64,000 nt of DNA from an uncultured Massilia sp. GTDB lineage: Bacteria; Pseudomonadota; Gammaproteobacteria; Burkholderiales; Burkholderiaceae_D. Positions 36,047 through 45,229 of the stretch are shown piece by piece. The notes under the pieces were generated by a model. It had not been told where the DNA came from and did no database searches. It worked only from the letters and a program-made list of their open reading frames with translations. The DNA is taken from assembly GCF_913773735.1 (NCBI RefSeq), contig NZ_CAJYEB010000035.1:62001-126000 (forward strand), in the 5' to 3' direction. A program made the translations under genes and the position numbers. Position 1 is the stretch's first letter. Each line of letters begins with the position of its first letter.

Positions 36047-36465
36047 GGAGCGCTCCGGTCAGGCACGCGCGCGGCCCGGACTTCCGCCTGCGGGGCGGGT
36101 GCAGCGGCGCCGGGCGGTGGCGCCGGACAGGGGCGCGGCGCGCGGCCGTGCGCGTGACGTCGGCTGCGGCCTTGCATGGCGATCGGGGTGCCTCATTGGG
36201 TGCCTCATCGGGTGCCTCATCGGGCGGCTCCTGCTGGTTCCCTGCTGGTTGGCGAATTGGCGAATGGTGCGCCCCGCCGGCCCCGCGGGCGGGGACGCGC
36301 GGGCAAGCGGGGCGCAGCGGCAATTATATTGCGCTGCAACGCAGGCTTTTCCGGGCTCCGGGACATGGTTGACGCGCCTCAAAAGCGCATCGGTACGGCG
36401 CCGCACCGACGCCACGTCGCGGATCGCGGAGGATGCAGGCTTCGATGAAGATACGAGGATTTGCC
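36047..36465. other. 419-base region without a gene
   Basis: No coding sequence is supported. It contains three 12-bp tandem repeats (see separate entry) and separates the divergent glycosyltransferase and PNPOx-like genes, so promoters of both should lie here. The TTATATTGCGCTGC stretch near 36324 is the only AT-rich piece. Confidence 0.5.
36186..36221. repeat. 12-bp tandem repeat, three copies
   Basis: GGGTGCCTCAT(T/C) three times in direct succession, then a partial fourth start (GGGCGG). Potentially slippage-prone. Confidence 0.85.
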
Positions 36466-36963
36466 ATGACCATGCACGACACGAAGAACGTCGCCGAACT
36501 GGCGGCCAAGATCAAGGACGTACGCTTTCCGATGTTTACCTGGCAGGACGCGCACGGCCACCTGCTGAGCCAGCCCATGACCAAGGAGCACGTGGACGAC
36601 GACGGCGGCATCTGGTTCTTCACCTCGACCATGACGTCGCTGTGGGACTGCATCGCCCACCGTCCGCAGGTCAACCTGGCGTTCGCCGACCCGGACGACA
36701 GCCTGTTCGTGTCGGTGAGCGGCACCGCCGAGCGCGTGGTCGACCGCGAGCGCATCCGCGCGATGTGGAATACCGGCGCCCAGGCCTGGTTCCCGGCCGG
36801 CCCGGACGACGAGCACGCGGTGCTGGTGCGCGTGGATCCGCACTCGGCGGAATACTGGGATTCGAACGACAGCAAGATGGTGCGCCTGTTCGCCATGGCC
36901 AAGGCGGCCGTGACCGGGACCACGCCGGACATGGACAGCGAGCACCGCACGCTCAAGCTGTAG
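36466..36963 (+). CDS. Pyridoxamine-5'-phosphate-oxidase-like general stress protein
   Basis: A 165-residue split-barrel flavin-binding-type protein of the general stress protein 26 group. Motifs: FPMFTWQDAHGHLLSQPMT, GGIWFFTSTMTSLW, RPQVNLAFADPDDSLFVSVSGTA, and WFPAGPDDEHAVLVRVDP, YWD, near the end. No PNPOx catalytic motif, so FMN or F420-type binding is more likely than pyridoxal synthesis. I chose the ATG at 36466 (GAGG eight bases before); two in-frame ATGs lie nearby (36445, 36472). Confidence 0.88.
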   Translation: MTMHDTKNVAELAAKIKDVRFPMFTWQDAHGHLLSQPMTKEHVDDDGGIWFFTSTMTSLWDCIAHRPQVNLAFADPDDSLFVSVSGTAERVVDRERIRAMWNTGAQAWFPAGPDDEHAVLVRVDPHSAEYWDSNDSKMVRLFAMAKAAVTGTTPDMDSEHRTLKL

Positions 36964-37019
36964 TAGAGTACGCTCTTCTTCCGAGGAGCGCACATGACGA
37001 TGGGGCAGGGCAGGAACCG

Positions 37020-37625
37020 ATGACGACGCCGCTGGAACTGGCGGCCAACGCCTTCACCGCCCTGGCCATCGTGCTGGCCGGCCGCAACAACGTCCATACC
37101 TGGTGGACGGGGATCGTCGGCTGCACGCTGTTCGGCCTGCTGTTCGCCGACAGCCACCTGTACGCCGACGTGGTGCTGCAGGCCGTCTTCGTCGTCACCG
37201 GCGCGCTCGGCTGGTGGAAGTGGCTGCGCGGCGACCACGGCGAACCGCTGCCGATCACCCACGCCAGCGCGTCGAACCTGCTGTGGACCGTGCCGCTCGG
37301 GCTCGCGGCCACGGCGGCCTACGGCGCGCTGCTGCATGCCTGGACCCAGGCCTACGCGCCGTTCCTGGATTCCGCCGTGCTGGTGTTTTCCATCATCGGC
37401 CAGGTGCTCATGATGCAGCGCCGGGTCGAGAGCTGGGCGTTCTGGCTGCTCGTCAACACCATCGCCGTGCCGCTGTACTTCAGCCGCGGCCTGGTCCTGA
37501 CGGCCGTGCTGTACGCGGGGTTCTGGATCAATGCGATCGTCTCCTGGCTGCACTGGCGCCGGCTGGCGCAGCGCCACGCGCAGGCCGCGGCGGCGCAGGC
37601 GGATGGACTGGCCACGTCGTCCTGA
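37020..37625 (+). CDS. pnuC: Nicotinamide riboside transporter
   Basis: A 201-residue inner-membrane protein with about seven hydrophobic helices. The PnuC marks are present: NNVHTWWTGIVGCTLFGLLF, FVVTGALGWWKWLRG and the late SWAFWLLVNTIAVPLYFSRGLVLTAVLY region, with VVLQAVF before it. Imports nicotinamide riboside for NAD salvage. SD GCAGGAACCG upstream. Stands 56 bases after the stress protein gene and may be co-transcribed. Confidence 0.93.
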   Translation: MTTPLELAANAFTALAIVLAGRNNVHTWWTGIVGCTLFGLLFADSHLYADVVLQAVFVVTGALGWWKWLRGDHGEPLPITHASASNLLWTVPLGLAATAAYGALLHAWTQAYAPFLDSAVLVFSIIGQVLMMQRRVESWAFWLLVNTIAVPLYFSRGLVLTAVLYAGFWINAIVSWLHWRRLAQRHAQAAAAQADGLATSS

Positions 37626-37710
37626 GCGGCAACGTGGCGCTGCCGCCCGGGAGGCGGCGGCACAATGGTTGCATCCGGTGAACCCTCACCGCCACGACCC
37701 AGGAGATCCC

Positions 37711-38079
37711 ATGCCACCTTCCCAGTCCACCGCCACCGGCGGGCGCCCCATCGACACGATGCGCGCCTGCATCGAGGCCTGCCAGGCCTGCGCCGTCGCC
37801 TGCGACCACTGTTCCACCGCCTGCCTGCAGGAAGACGACGTCAAGGCGATGGCCCGCTGCATCGCGCTCGACATGGACTGCGCGCAGGTCTGCCGGACGG
37901 CCGCCGCGTACATGGCGCGCGGCAGCGCGTTCGCGTCCGACCTGTGCCGCCTGTGCGCCGACGTATGCGACGCCTGCGCCGACGAGTGCGGCAAGCACCC
38001 GATGGACCATTGCCAGGCCTGCGCGCAGGCGTGCCGCCGGTGCGCGGAGGCATGCCGCGGCATGGCCGGCGCGGCCTGA
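37711..38079 (+). CDS. Cys-rich four-helix-bundle copper-binding protein (DUF326-like)
   Basis: A 122-residue protein with 17 cysteines, in repeated C-x2/3-C units (CIEACQACAVACDHCSTAC, then CRLCADVCDACADECG, CQACAQACRRCAEACRG) and His residues. The pattern matches DUF326/Csp four-helix copper-storage proteins whose core Cys bind many Cu(I) ions. No signal peptide, so cytosolic (Csp3-like). SD AGGAGAT precedes the ATG. Confidence 0.88.
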   Translation: MPPSQSTATGGRPIDTMRACIEACQACAVACDHCSTACLQEDDVKAMARCIALDMDCAQVCRTAAAYMARGSAFASDLCRLCADVCDACADECGKHPMDHCQACAQACRRCAEACRGMAGAA

Positions 38080-38160
38080 ACGTGCGCCGGCCGTCACCGT
38101 GGCGCCTGCCCGGTGACGGCCGGCATTCCTGGCCTACCTGTCCCGGCCTGCCTGGCCTGC

Positions 38161-38532
38161 CTAGCCGCGCGGCGGCGCCAGGTCGTCCGGCGTCTGGTTG
38201 CCGCCCGTCTCGGGCGTGCCCAGGCCCGTCGACCCGGGGCTGGCCTGGCGGCTGCGCGTGTCCTGGTAGCCGCGCGCGATCGCCGTGGCGTCGGTGCCGG
38301 CCGCTTCCGCGTCGTCGGCCGCCTCGCCCTGGCCCTGGCGGTTGCCGGCCCCGACGTCCTGGCGCGACGCGCCGGTGACGGGCGCGACCTCGACGTCGCG
38401 CGGCTGGGTCAGCTGCGGACCGCCGCTGCCGCCCGTTTCCGTCATCGATTCGTGCGTCGGCGTGGCATCCTCGGCGCCGCTGGTGGCGTGGCCGAGGCCG
38501 ACCTGGCCGCCCTGCGTGTACTGCTTGCCCAT
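38161..38532 (-). CDS. Low-complexity Gly/Thr/Ala-rich protein, unknown
   Basis: A 123-residue hydrophilic, disordered-looking protein (GQVGLGHATSGAEDATPTHE ..., TGASRQDVGAGNRQGQGE). No structured segment. Strong SD GAGGAGA just before the ATG supports translation. It may belong to the same stress class as other small proteins here. No family recognised. Confidence 0.6.
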   Translation of the reverse strand: MGKQYTQGGQVGLGHATSGAEDATPTHESMTETGGSGGPQLTQPRDVEVAPVTGASRQDVGAGNRQGQGEAADDAEAAGTDATAIARGYQDTRSRQASPGSTGLGTPETGGNQTPDDLAPPRG

Positions 38533-38560
38533 GTGCGTCTCCTCGTCGGTTGGGGAGGGG

Positions 38561-38839
38561 TCAGACCGGGATGTCCGAGGTGCCGCCGCCGATGCTGCCG
38601 AATTCCTGCAGCTGGTCGAGCGACAGGCGGCGTTCGTTCAACGCCTTCAGGATCGCCTGCAACTGCTCGGGATCGGGCTGGATGTAGATGATGCGCTGCT
38701 CGATGCCGTTGTCCCAGCAGCGGGTATAGGGCACGTCGGTCTCGGCCATGATCCTGGCGTCGAAGGTGCCGTCGTCCAGTTCGCCGAACAGCGTGATCTT
38801 CGTCGTGTCGGGGTTCGTGTTCTTGACGGTGATGCTCAT
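38561..38839 (-). CDS. Small conserved-looking protein, unknown
   Basis: A 92-residue protein, MSITVKNTNPDTTKITLFG..., with alternating beta-like segments and a C-terminal helix LKALNERRLSLDQLQEFGS. SD AAGGACC sits before ATGC-ATG; I chose the second ATG (38839), in frame with the long reading. The 28-base gap to the next minus-strand gene suggests a bicistronic message. Function unknown. Confidence 0.65.
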   Translation of the reverse strand: MSITVKNTNPDTTKITLFGELDDGTFDARIMAETDVPYTRCWDNGIEQRIIYIQPDPEQLQAILKALNERRLSLDQLQEFGSIGGGTSDIPV

Positions 38840-39105
38840 GCATGGTCCTTTCGTTCGACTGGTAAGCGACGCGCGGGCGGCGTGCGCGCAAGTTGAATGC
38901 GCAGTGCACCCGGATCGCGCACGCGTCGCACGCGTTCCGCCCGCCGTCCGATTGTGGCGCAGCTCCGCCGGGTCCGCCAACACGGTACGCCGGCGCAACG
39001 CCGGCGGGCGGCGCGGCCGCGGTTGCCAGGACGGCGCCGGCGCGTGTACAGTGCGCGTACCCGGCCGGCGCGGGCCCGCCGGCGGTATCCGAGGATGTCC
39101 CGACC

Positions 39106-41322
39106 ATGCGCCTGCACGACCTGATGCGCCGCGCCCCCACCATCCGCCGCTGGCTGGCGATGCTGCTGGCCGCCGTCATCGTGCCGGCGGCCGCGGCCGT
39201 GAGCGTGCTGTTCGTGCACTCCTACCAGCGCGAGCGCGCCGCCGCCGAGCGCGCCGCGCTGGACGTCGCGCGCGCGTTGATGCAGGCGATCGACCTGGAA
39301 CTGGCCAGCGCCCAGGGTGCGCTGCAGGCGCTGGCGACCTCGCCCAACCTCGATCGCGGCGACCTGCGCGCCTTCTACGGCCAGGCCGTCGACGTGCTGC
39401 ATTTCCGGCCCGGCAACATCCTGGTGCTGACCGACCGCCATCTCGACCAGCTCGTCAATACCCACGTACCGTACGGCGCGCCGCTGCCGCACCACGGCAA
39501 CGCGGCGCTGCTGGACAAGGTGCTGCGCAATGCGCGCCCCACCGTCTCGGACCTGTACACCGGACCGACCGTGCGGCGCCTCCTGACCAGCGTCGACGTG
39601 CCGGTGCTGCGCGACGGCCGGGTCTCCTACGTGCTGTCGATGCAATACTTCGGCGAGCGGCTGGGCACGATCCTGGAGCGCCAGCGCATCCCGCCCGACG
39701 CCACCGCCACCATCTACGACAGCGGCGCGCGCATCGTGTGGCGCAGCCGCGGCACGACGCGCGACGTCGGCCGCGGCGCCCATGCGGCGCTGGCCGCCGG
39801 CCTGCTGCTGGAGGCCGAGGGCACCGTCGACGAGGCCGACCCCGACGGCAGGCCGCTGGTCACCGTGTTCAGCCGCTCCTCGGTATCGCGCTGGGCGGTC
39901 GCGATCGAACTGCGGCGCAGCGCGCTGAACGCGGGGCTGTGGCACTCGCTGGCCTGGATCGGCGCCGGTACGCTGGCCCTGTTCGCGCTGGGCCTGGCCC
40001 TGGTGCGCGCGATCGGCGCCCGCATCGAACGCTCGATCCGCGGCCTGGTGCGCCCGGCCATCGCGCTCGGCTACGGCGCGCCGGTCGCGTTGCCGCCCTT
40101 GCACCTGCGCGAAGCCAAGGACGTCGGCCATGCGCTGGTGCAGGCCGCGGCGCTGCTGCGCGAGCGCACTGCCCAGCGCGACGCCGCCGAGCGCGCCGAG
40201 CGGCAGTTGCGCGAGTCCAGCCGCGCGATCGAGCGCAGCGAAGCGTTCCTGCGCGGCGTCTTCGAGGAAAGTCCCGACGGGGTGCTGCTGGTGGACGCCG
40301 ACTGCCGCCTGACGCGCGCCAATGCCCAGGCCGAGCAGTTGTTCGGCTACCCGCACGGCGCACTGGCCGGGCTGGCGATCGATACCCTGCTGGTCGACGC
40401 CGCGCAGCAGGCCCGGCCGGTATGCGACCGCGTGCGCGCGATCGCCCGGCGCACCGGCACCGACGGCATGACGGAACTGCTCGGCCAGCGCCGCGACGGC
40501 ACGCGCTTCCCGGCCGACGCCATGGTCAGCCCCCTGCGCGAGCGGGCGCTGGTGATCCTGACCGTGCGCGACATGAGCGTCAGCAAGGAACGCGAAGTGG
40601 CGCTGCGGCGCGCGCTGGACGACAAGAACATCCTGCTCAAGGAGCTCTACCACCGCGTCAAGAACAACCTACAGCTCCTGATCAGCCTGTTCAACCTGCA
40701 GGTGCGCACGCTCGATGACGGCCGGGCGCGCCGCGCCCTCGAGGACGCCGGCGGACGCGTGCGCGCGATGGCGCTGGTGCACGAGCGGCTGTACCAGTCG
40801 CGCACGCTGTCCTCGATCGCACTGGACAGCTACGTGGGCGAACTGTGCGAACAGCTTGCGGGGACGGCCTCGGCACCGCAGCGGGGCGTCGCCGTCCGGG
40901 TCGAGGCGGCGCCGGCCGAGGTCGGGCTCGACGTGGCCGCGCCGCTGGGCCTGCTGCTCAACGAGCTCGTGTGGAACTGCCTGAATCACGCGTTCCCGGA
41001 CGGGCGCGGCGGCAGCGTGCGCGTCCGCCTGGAACGCGAGGACGAGGGGACGATGCGGCTGACCGTGGCCGACGACGGCGTCGGCCTGCCCGCGACGCTG
41101 GACCGAACTTCGTCGCGCACCCTCGGTCTAAAACTCATCGCCGCCCTGAGCGAGCAATTGCACGCCCGCTTCACGCTGGACAATGCGCCCGACGGCCCCG
41201 GCGCCGTCGCCACGCTGGTCTTCCCGCTATCCTTTCCGCTACCCGGCGGCCATGGTCCGGCGGCCATGCCCGGCCGGCACGCCGCCCCCAAGCCGCCATG
41301 CCCGAATGAGATGATGTCGTGA
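39106..41322 (+). CDS. HWE/HisKA_2-type sensor histidine kinase
   Basis: A 738-residue membrane sensor kinase. N-terminal helix LAMLLAAVIVPAAAAVSVLFV, a periplasmic Cache-like region of about 240 residues, a second helix near 290 (IGAGTLALFALGLALVRAIG), a PAS domain (about 380-480, FEESPDGVLLVDADCRL), then the HisKA_2 block LLKELYHRVKNNLQLLISL with phospho-His, and HATPase with NELVWNCLNHAF, VADDGVGLP. Last four bases overlap the downstream response-regulator gene. Likely phosphorylates that protein's receiver domain. Confidence 0.9.
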   Translation: MRLHDLMRRAPTIRRWLAMLLAAVIVPAAAAVSVLFVHSYQRERAAAERAALDVARALMQAIDLELASAQGALQALATSPNLDRGDLRAFYGQAVDVLHFRPGNILVLTDRHLDQLVNTHVPYGAPLPHHGNAALLDKVLRNARPTVSDLYTGPTVRRLLTSVDVPVLRDGRVSYVLSMQYFGERLGTILERQRIPPDATATIYDSGARIVWRSRGTTRDVGRGAHAALAAGLLLEAEGTVDEADPDGRPLVTVFSRSSVSRWAVAIELRRSALNAGLWHSLAWIGAGTLALFALGLALVRAIGARIERSIRGLVRPAIALGYGAPVALPPLHLREAKDVGHALVQAAALLRERTAQRDAAERAERQLRESSRAIERSEAFLRGVFEESPDGVLLVDADCRLTRANAQAEQLFGYPHGALAGLAIDTLLVDAAQQARPVCDRVRAIARRTGTDGMTELLGQRRDGTRFPADAMVSPLRERALVILTVRDMSVSKEREVALRRALDDKNILLKELYHRVKNNLQLLISLFNLQVRTLDDGRARRALEDAGGRVRAMALVHERLYQSRTLSSIALDSYVGELCEQLAGTASAPQRGVAVRVEAAPAEVGLDVAAPLGLLLNELVWNCLNHAFPDGRGGSVRVRLEREDEGTMRLTVADDGVGLPATLDRTSSRTLGLKLIAALSEQLHARFTLDNAPDGPGAVATLVFPLSFPLPGGHGPAAMPGRHAAPKPPCPNEMMS

Positions 41323-43832
41323 CGTCACTGCCAACCGCACCCGGATCCGCCATTGCCACCACCGCCGCTGCACCGACCCTGCTCGTCGTCGAGGACGAAG
41401 CCGTGGTCGCGCTGGACCTCGAGGCGCAGCTCGTCGAGATGGGCTACCGCGTCTGCGGCTGCGTCGACAATGGCGGCGACGCCATCGCCCGCACCCGCGC
41501 GGACCGGCCCGACCTGGTCCTGATGGACATCGTGCTCAAGGGCGACATGGACGGCATCGCCGCCGCCGCCGTGATCGGCCGCGAGCTGCACGTGCCGGTC
41601 CTGTTCCTGACGGCCTACAGCGACGACCAGACCGTGGCGCGCGCCGCCGCCACCTGGCCCTACGGCTACCTGACCAAGCCGTTCCAGAACCGCGAGCTGC
41701 GCGCCGTCATCGAAGTCGCGCTGCGCAAGGCCGAGGTCGAGCGCGCCGTGCGCAATTCCGAGCGCTGGCTGGCGTCGGTGCTGCGCGGGGTCGGCGACGC
41801 CGTCATCGCCACCGATGCCCTGGGGCGCGTCGGCCTGCTCAATCCCGCCGCCGAGAAGCTGCTGGGCGACGGCGCGCTGCAGGGCCGTCCCGCCACCGAG
41901 GTCGTGCGCCTGGAGGACGCGGCCCATGGCGACCGCGTGGCGCTGTCCGCCGCCGAGGGTACCGCGCACAGCGGCAGCGCGATGCTGGTCGCGCACGATG
42001 GCATCCGCGTACCGGTCGATTTCTCCGCCGGCCCGATCTGGGACGACCGCGAGCGCCTGGCCGGTACCGCCATCGTGCTGCACGACGTGCGCGAGCGCGT
42101 GGCCGCCGAATGGCGCCTGCTGCACAGCGAGCAGCGCTTTCGCAGCGCCTTCGACCACGCGCCGCTGGGCCTGGCGCTGGTCGGGCGCGACAACCGCTTC
42201 GTGCGGGTGAACCACGCGCTGTGCCGCCTGCTGGGCGCCGATGCCGACGCGCTGGTCGGCGCCGACCAGGCCGGGTTCGGCGAGGCCGCCGACAATGCCA
42301 TCGAGCGCGAATACCAGCGCGACCTGCTGCGCGGGCGCAGCGAAACGATCCAGTACGAACGGCGCTACCGCGGCCGCGACGGGCGCGTGGTGTGGGCCCT
42401 GGTATCGGCCTCGCTGATGCCGGCCAACCACGAGCCGCAGCATTTCCTGGTCCAGATCAACGACGTCACCGAGCGCAAGCAGGTCGAACAGGAGCTGGAA
42501 CGGCTGGCCCACCACGACGCCCTGACCGGCGTGGCCAACCGCACGCTCTTGAACGAGGAAGTCGAGCACGAGATCGCGGTGGCGCGGCGCCAGCGCACCC
42601 GGCTGGCCGTCATCTTCATCGACCTCGATTATTTCAAGCACATCAACGACAGTTTCGGCCACGAGGCCGGCGACGCCGTGCTCAAGGAAATCGCGGCGCG
42701 CCTGACGCGCACGGTGCGCGGCATCGACCTGGTCGGGCGCATGGGCGGCGACGAATTCGTCGTGGTGCTGTGCGGCGTGGCGGACGTGCGCGACGTGCTG
42801 GCCCTCGCCGACAAGCTGCGCCAGGAATGCGCCCGGCCGGTCGCCTACGACGGCCACGCGCTGCACCTGGCCGTCAGCATGGGCGTCAGCCTGTATCCCG
42901 AGGACGGCCAGGATTTCCGCACGCTGCTGCGCTTCGCCGACAGCGCGCTGTACCATGCGAAGAGCCAGGGCCGCAACAACGTGCAGTTCTACCGTCCCGA
43001 GCTCACCGAGCGCATGGAACTGCGCACGCGCCTGGGCGCCGGCCTGCGCACGGCGCTCGAGCGCCACGAGCTGGAACTGTACTACCAGCCGATCGTCGCC
43101 ATCGACGGCGACCGCCCGGCGGCCGTGGAAGCGCTGATCCGCTGGAACCACCCCGACATCGGCCTGCTGGGGCCGGACGTGTTCCTGCCGGTGCTCGAAG
43201 AAGCCGCGATGGGCGAGACGATCGGGGCCTGGACGCTGGTCGAGGCCTGCCGCCAGGCGGCGCACTGGAACGGCGCCGGGGCCGATCCGCTGCGCGTCGC
43301 CGTCAACGTCACCGCGGCGCTGTTCGGATCGGGCAAGCTGGTCGCGGCCGTCGAGGAGGCGCTGCGCCGCTCCGGCCTGCCCAGCGCGCTGCTGTGCATC
43401 GAGATCACGGAGCAGCACCAGCTGGAAGACTGCGAGGAAACCCGCATCACCCTGGCCGCCCTCAAGGCGCTGGGCGTGCTGGTGGCCATCGACGACTTCG
43501 GCACCGGCTACTCCTCGCTCAGCTACATCAGCCACCTGCGGCCGGACGAGCTGAAGATCGACAAGTCGCTGATCTCGATGGTCGACACCGATGCCGGCCG
43601 CGCCGGCCTGGTGGTGGCCGCGCTGGCGATGGCGCGCAGCCTGCACCTCAAGGTCATCTCGGAAGGCGTCGAGACCGAAGCCGAACTGGCCTTCCTGCGC
43701 GAGCACGGCTGCGACATGGCGCAGGGCTACCTGTATGCACGCCCCAGCCCGGCGGCCGAGTTCGAGGCCTGGCTGGCGGCGCGGGGCGCGGCGCGCGCCA
43801 TGCCGGGACCCATGCCGGCGGGTCCGGCCTGA
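41319..43832 (+). CDS. Receiver-PAS-PAS-GGDEF-EAL cyclic-di-GMP protein
   Basis: An 837-residue protein. Receiver (about 20-140): TLLVVEDEAVVALDLEAQL, acceptor Asp in LVLMDIVLKGDMDGI, conserved Lys in YLTKPFQNREL. Two PAS units follow, about 145-260 and 275-390. GGDEF at about 400-560 with GRMGGDEFVVVL intact, EAL at about 580-830 with EALIRWNHP, AIDDFGTGYSSLSYI, KIDKSL and EGVETEAEL, CDMAQGYLYARP. Both catalytic sets look complete, so cyclase and phosphodiesterase activity are possible. GTG start in GTGA overlap with the kinase gene. Confidence 0.93.
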   Translation: MTSLPTAPGSAIATTAAAPTLLVVEDEAVVALDLEAQLVEMGYRVCGCVDNGGDAIARTRADRPDLVLMDIVLKGDMDGIAAAAVIGRELHVPVLFLTAYSDDQTVARAAATWPYGYLTKPFQNRELRAVIEVALRKAEVERAVRNSERWLASVLRGVGDAVIATDALGRVGLLNPAAEKLLGDGALQGRPATEVVRLEDAAHGDRVALSAAEGTAHSGSAMLVAHDGIRVPVDFSAGPIWDDRERLAGTAIVLHDVRERVAAEWRLLHSEQRFRSAFDHAPLGLALVGRDNRFVRVNHALCRLLGADADALVGADQAGFGEAADNAIEREYQRDLLRGRSETIQYERRYRGRDGRVVWALVSASLMPANHEPQHFLVQINDVTERKQVEQELERLAHHDALTGVANRTLLNEEVEHEIAVARRQRTRLAVIFIDLDYFKHINDSFGHEAGDAVLKEIAARLTRTVRGIDLVGRMGGDEFVVVLCGVADVRDVLALADKLRQECARPVAYDGHALHLAVSMGVSLYPEDGQDFRTLLRFADSALYHAKSQGRNNVQFYRPELTERMELRTRLGAGLRTALERHELELYYQPIVAIDGDRPAAVEALIRWNHPDIGLLGPDVFLPVLEEAAMGETIGAWTLVEACRQAAHWNGAGADPLRVAVNVTAALFGSGKLVAAVEEALRRSGLPSALLCIEITEQHQLEDCEETRITLAALKALGVLVAIDDFGTGYSSLSYISHLRPDELKIDKSLISMVDTDAGRAGLVVAALAMARSLHLKVISEGVETEAELAFLREHGCDMAQGYLYARPSPAAEFEAWLAARGAARAMPGPMPAGPA

Positions 43833-43977
43833 GATGCCGCCGACCTTGCATCCCCACGTCGCCCCCGCGCGGGCCCGGGAGATGATGACAGGATGGGAAA
43901 ATGGCCTATGCAGCGCGGAGGTCGATCTGTCGTGCGGCTGCGCACGGCTACGGATGCTATCCGGGGCGGGTAGATGC

Positions 43978-43999
43978 TATACTGTACATAAACACAGTC
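43978..43999 (+). promoter_or_regulatory. LexA (SOS) box over a -10 element
   Basis: TACTGTACATAAACACAGTC: CTGT-N8-ACAG (43982-43997), the proteobacterial LexA consensus. TATACT at 43978-43983 fits a -10 hexamer that overlaps the box, 42 bases before the integrase ATG. ATGCTAT is repeated at 43954 and 43974. Confidence 0.75.
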
Positions 44000-44024
44000 A
44001 TCGACCAGCATTGACCGACCCGCC

Positions 44025-45188
44025 ATGCCGAACTTCCTCCCCATCGACCTCGGTCCCGCGTCGCCCGAACAGATCGTCACCGGGGAGAGCGCCCGCCTCG
44101 GCGTCACCATGTACCGCACCGCGGACGACCCCATCACCGAGGCCGCCACCGACATCGAGCTGGCCCGCGAATACATCGCGCATGGCGAGCTGAGCGCCAA
44201 GTCGATCCAGAACACGCAGAAGGAGCTGTACCGCTTCCTCACCTGGTGCCGCGAGGAGGCCGGCAAGACCTTGGCCCAGTTGAACGTCGCCGACCTCAAC
44301 GACTACAAGGAATTCCTGCGCGATCCGCCGCCCGCATGGGTGTCGCGCACCAAGTGGCCGCGCAGCGATCCGCGCTACCGGCCGTTTTCCGGTCCGCTGT
44401 CCGACCCCAGCCGGCGCCAGGCGCTGATCGCCGTGAAGGGCCTGATGGGCTTCGCCGAGCAGACCGGCTACCTGCGCCGCAACCCGGGCGCGCTGGTGCG
44501 CAACGTCCGCACGCCCTCGGCCAGCCGGATCACCCGCTACCTGACCCAGGACGCGATCGGGCTGGCGCTGGAGACCGTGTCGGCGCGGCCGGCGGATACC
44601 CCGGCGGCGCTGCGGCGGCGCGCGCGCGACCGCTTCCTGCTGGTGGCGTTCGCCCACACCGGCGCGCGCCTGAGCGAAATCGTCGGCGCCGCCATGGGCG
44701 CCATCTATACCGAGGGCGACGGCCGCTGGTGGATCGACGTGCTCGGCAAAGGCAGCAAGCCGCGCCGCCTGCCGGTGCCGCCGGACATGCTGGAAGCCTT
44801 CCAGGCCTACCGCCAGGCGTTCGGCCTGCCGCCGCAGGCCGGCCGTACCGACCGCATGCCGCTGGTCCTGTCCAGCCGCAGTCGCGAACCCGCGCGCATC
44901 ACCGACGAAGCGGCGTCCGAGGCCATCAAGGCGCTGTTCGCCGATGCCGCCGGCGCCGCCGCCGCGCGCGGCGATGCCGACACGGCCGCCACGCTGCGCC
45001 AGGCATCGGCGCATTGGCTGCGCCACAGCATGCTGACCAACCATGCCAACAACGGCGTGCAGCTCAAGACCCTGCAGGACACGGCGGGACACGCCAGCAT
45101 CGCCACCACCGCCGCCTACCTGCACAAGACCGACCACGAGCGCTACGACGAAATCATTGCCTCGGTCAACGGACGCGGCATCCTGTAG
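44025..45188 (+). CDS. Tyrosine recombinase/integrase
   Basis: A 387-residue site-specific recombinase. N-terminal SAM-like core-binding domain at about 45-150 (SAKSIQNTQKELYRFLTWC), catalytic domain from about 165: R215 (TGARLSEIVG), K near 244 (GKGSKPRR), H330-x-x-R333 (HWLRHSML), H356 (GHASIATT), and nucleophile Y365. All catalytic residues present, so active. No neighbouring integron cassette, phage gene or att repeat is seen. A LexA box controls the promoter. Closest in style to stand-alone chromosomal XerC-like integrases. Confidence 0.92.
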   Translation: MPNFLPIDLGPASPEQIVTGESARLGVTMYRTADDPITEAATDIELAREYIAHGELSAKSIQNTQKELYRFLTWCREEAGKTLAQLNVADLNDYKEFLRDPPPAWVSRTKWPRSDPRYRPFSGPLSDPSRRQALIAVKGLMGFAEQTGYLRRNPGALVRNVRTPSASRITRYLTQDAIGLALETVSARPADTPAALRRRARDRFLLVAFAHTGARLSEIVGAAMGAIYTEGDGRWWIDVLGKGSKPRRLPVPPDMLEAFQAYRQAFGLPPQAGRTDRMPLVLSSRSREPARITDEAASEAIKALFADAAGAAAARGDADTAATLRQASAHWLRHSMLTNHANNGVQLKTLQDTAGHASIATTAAYLHKTDHERYDEIIASVNGRGIL

Positions 45189-45229
45189 CCGCCGGCATCC
45201 TTCCGCGCGGATACGTCAGTGCGGATACG

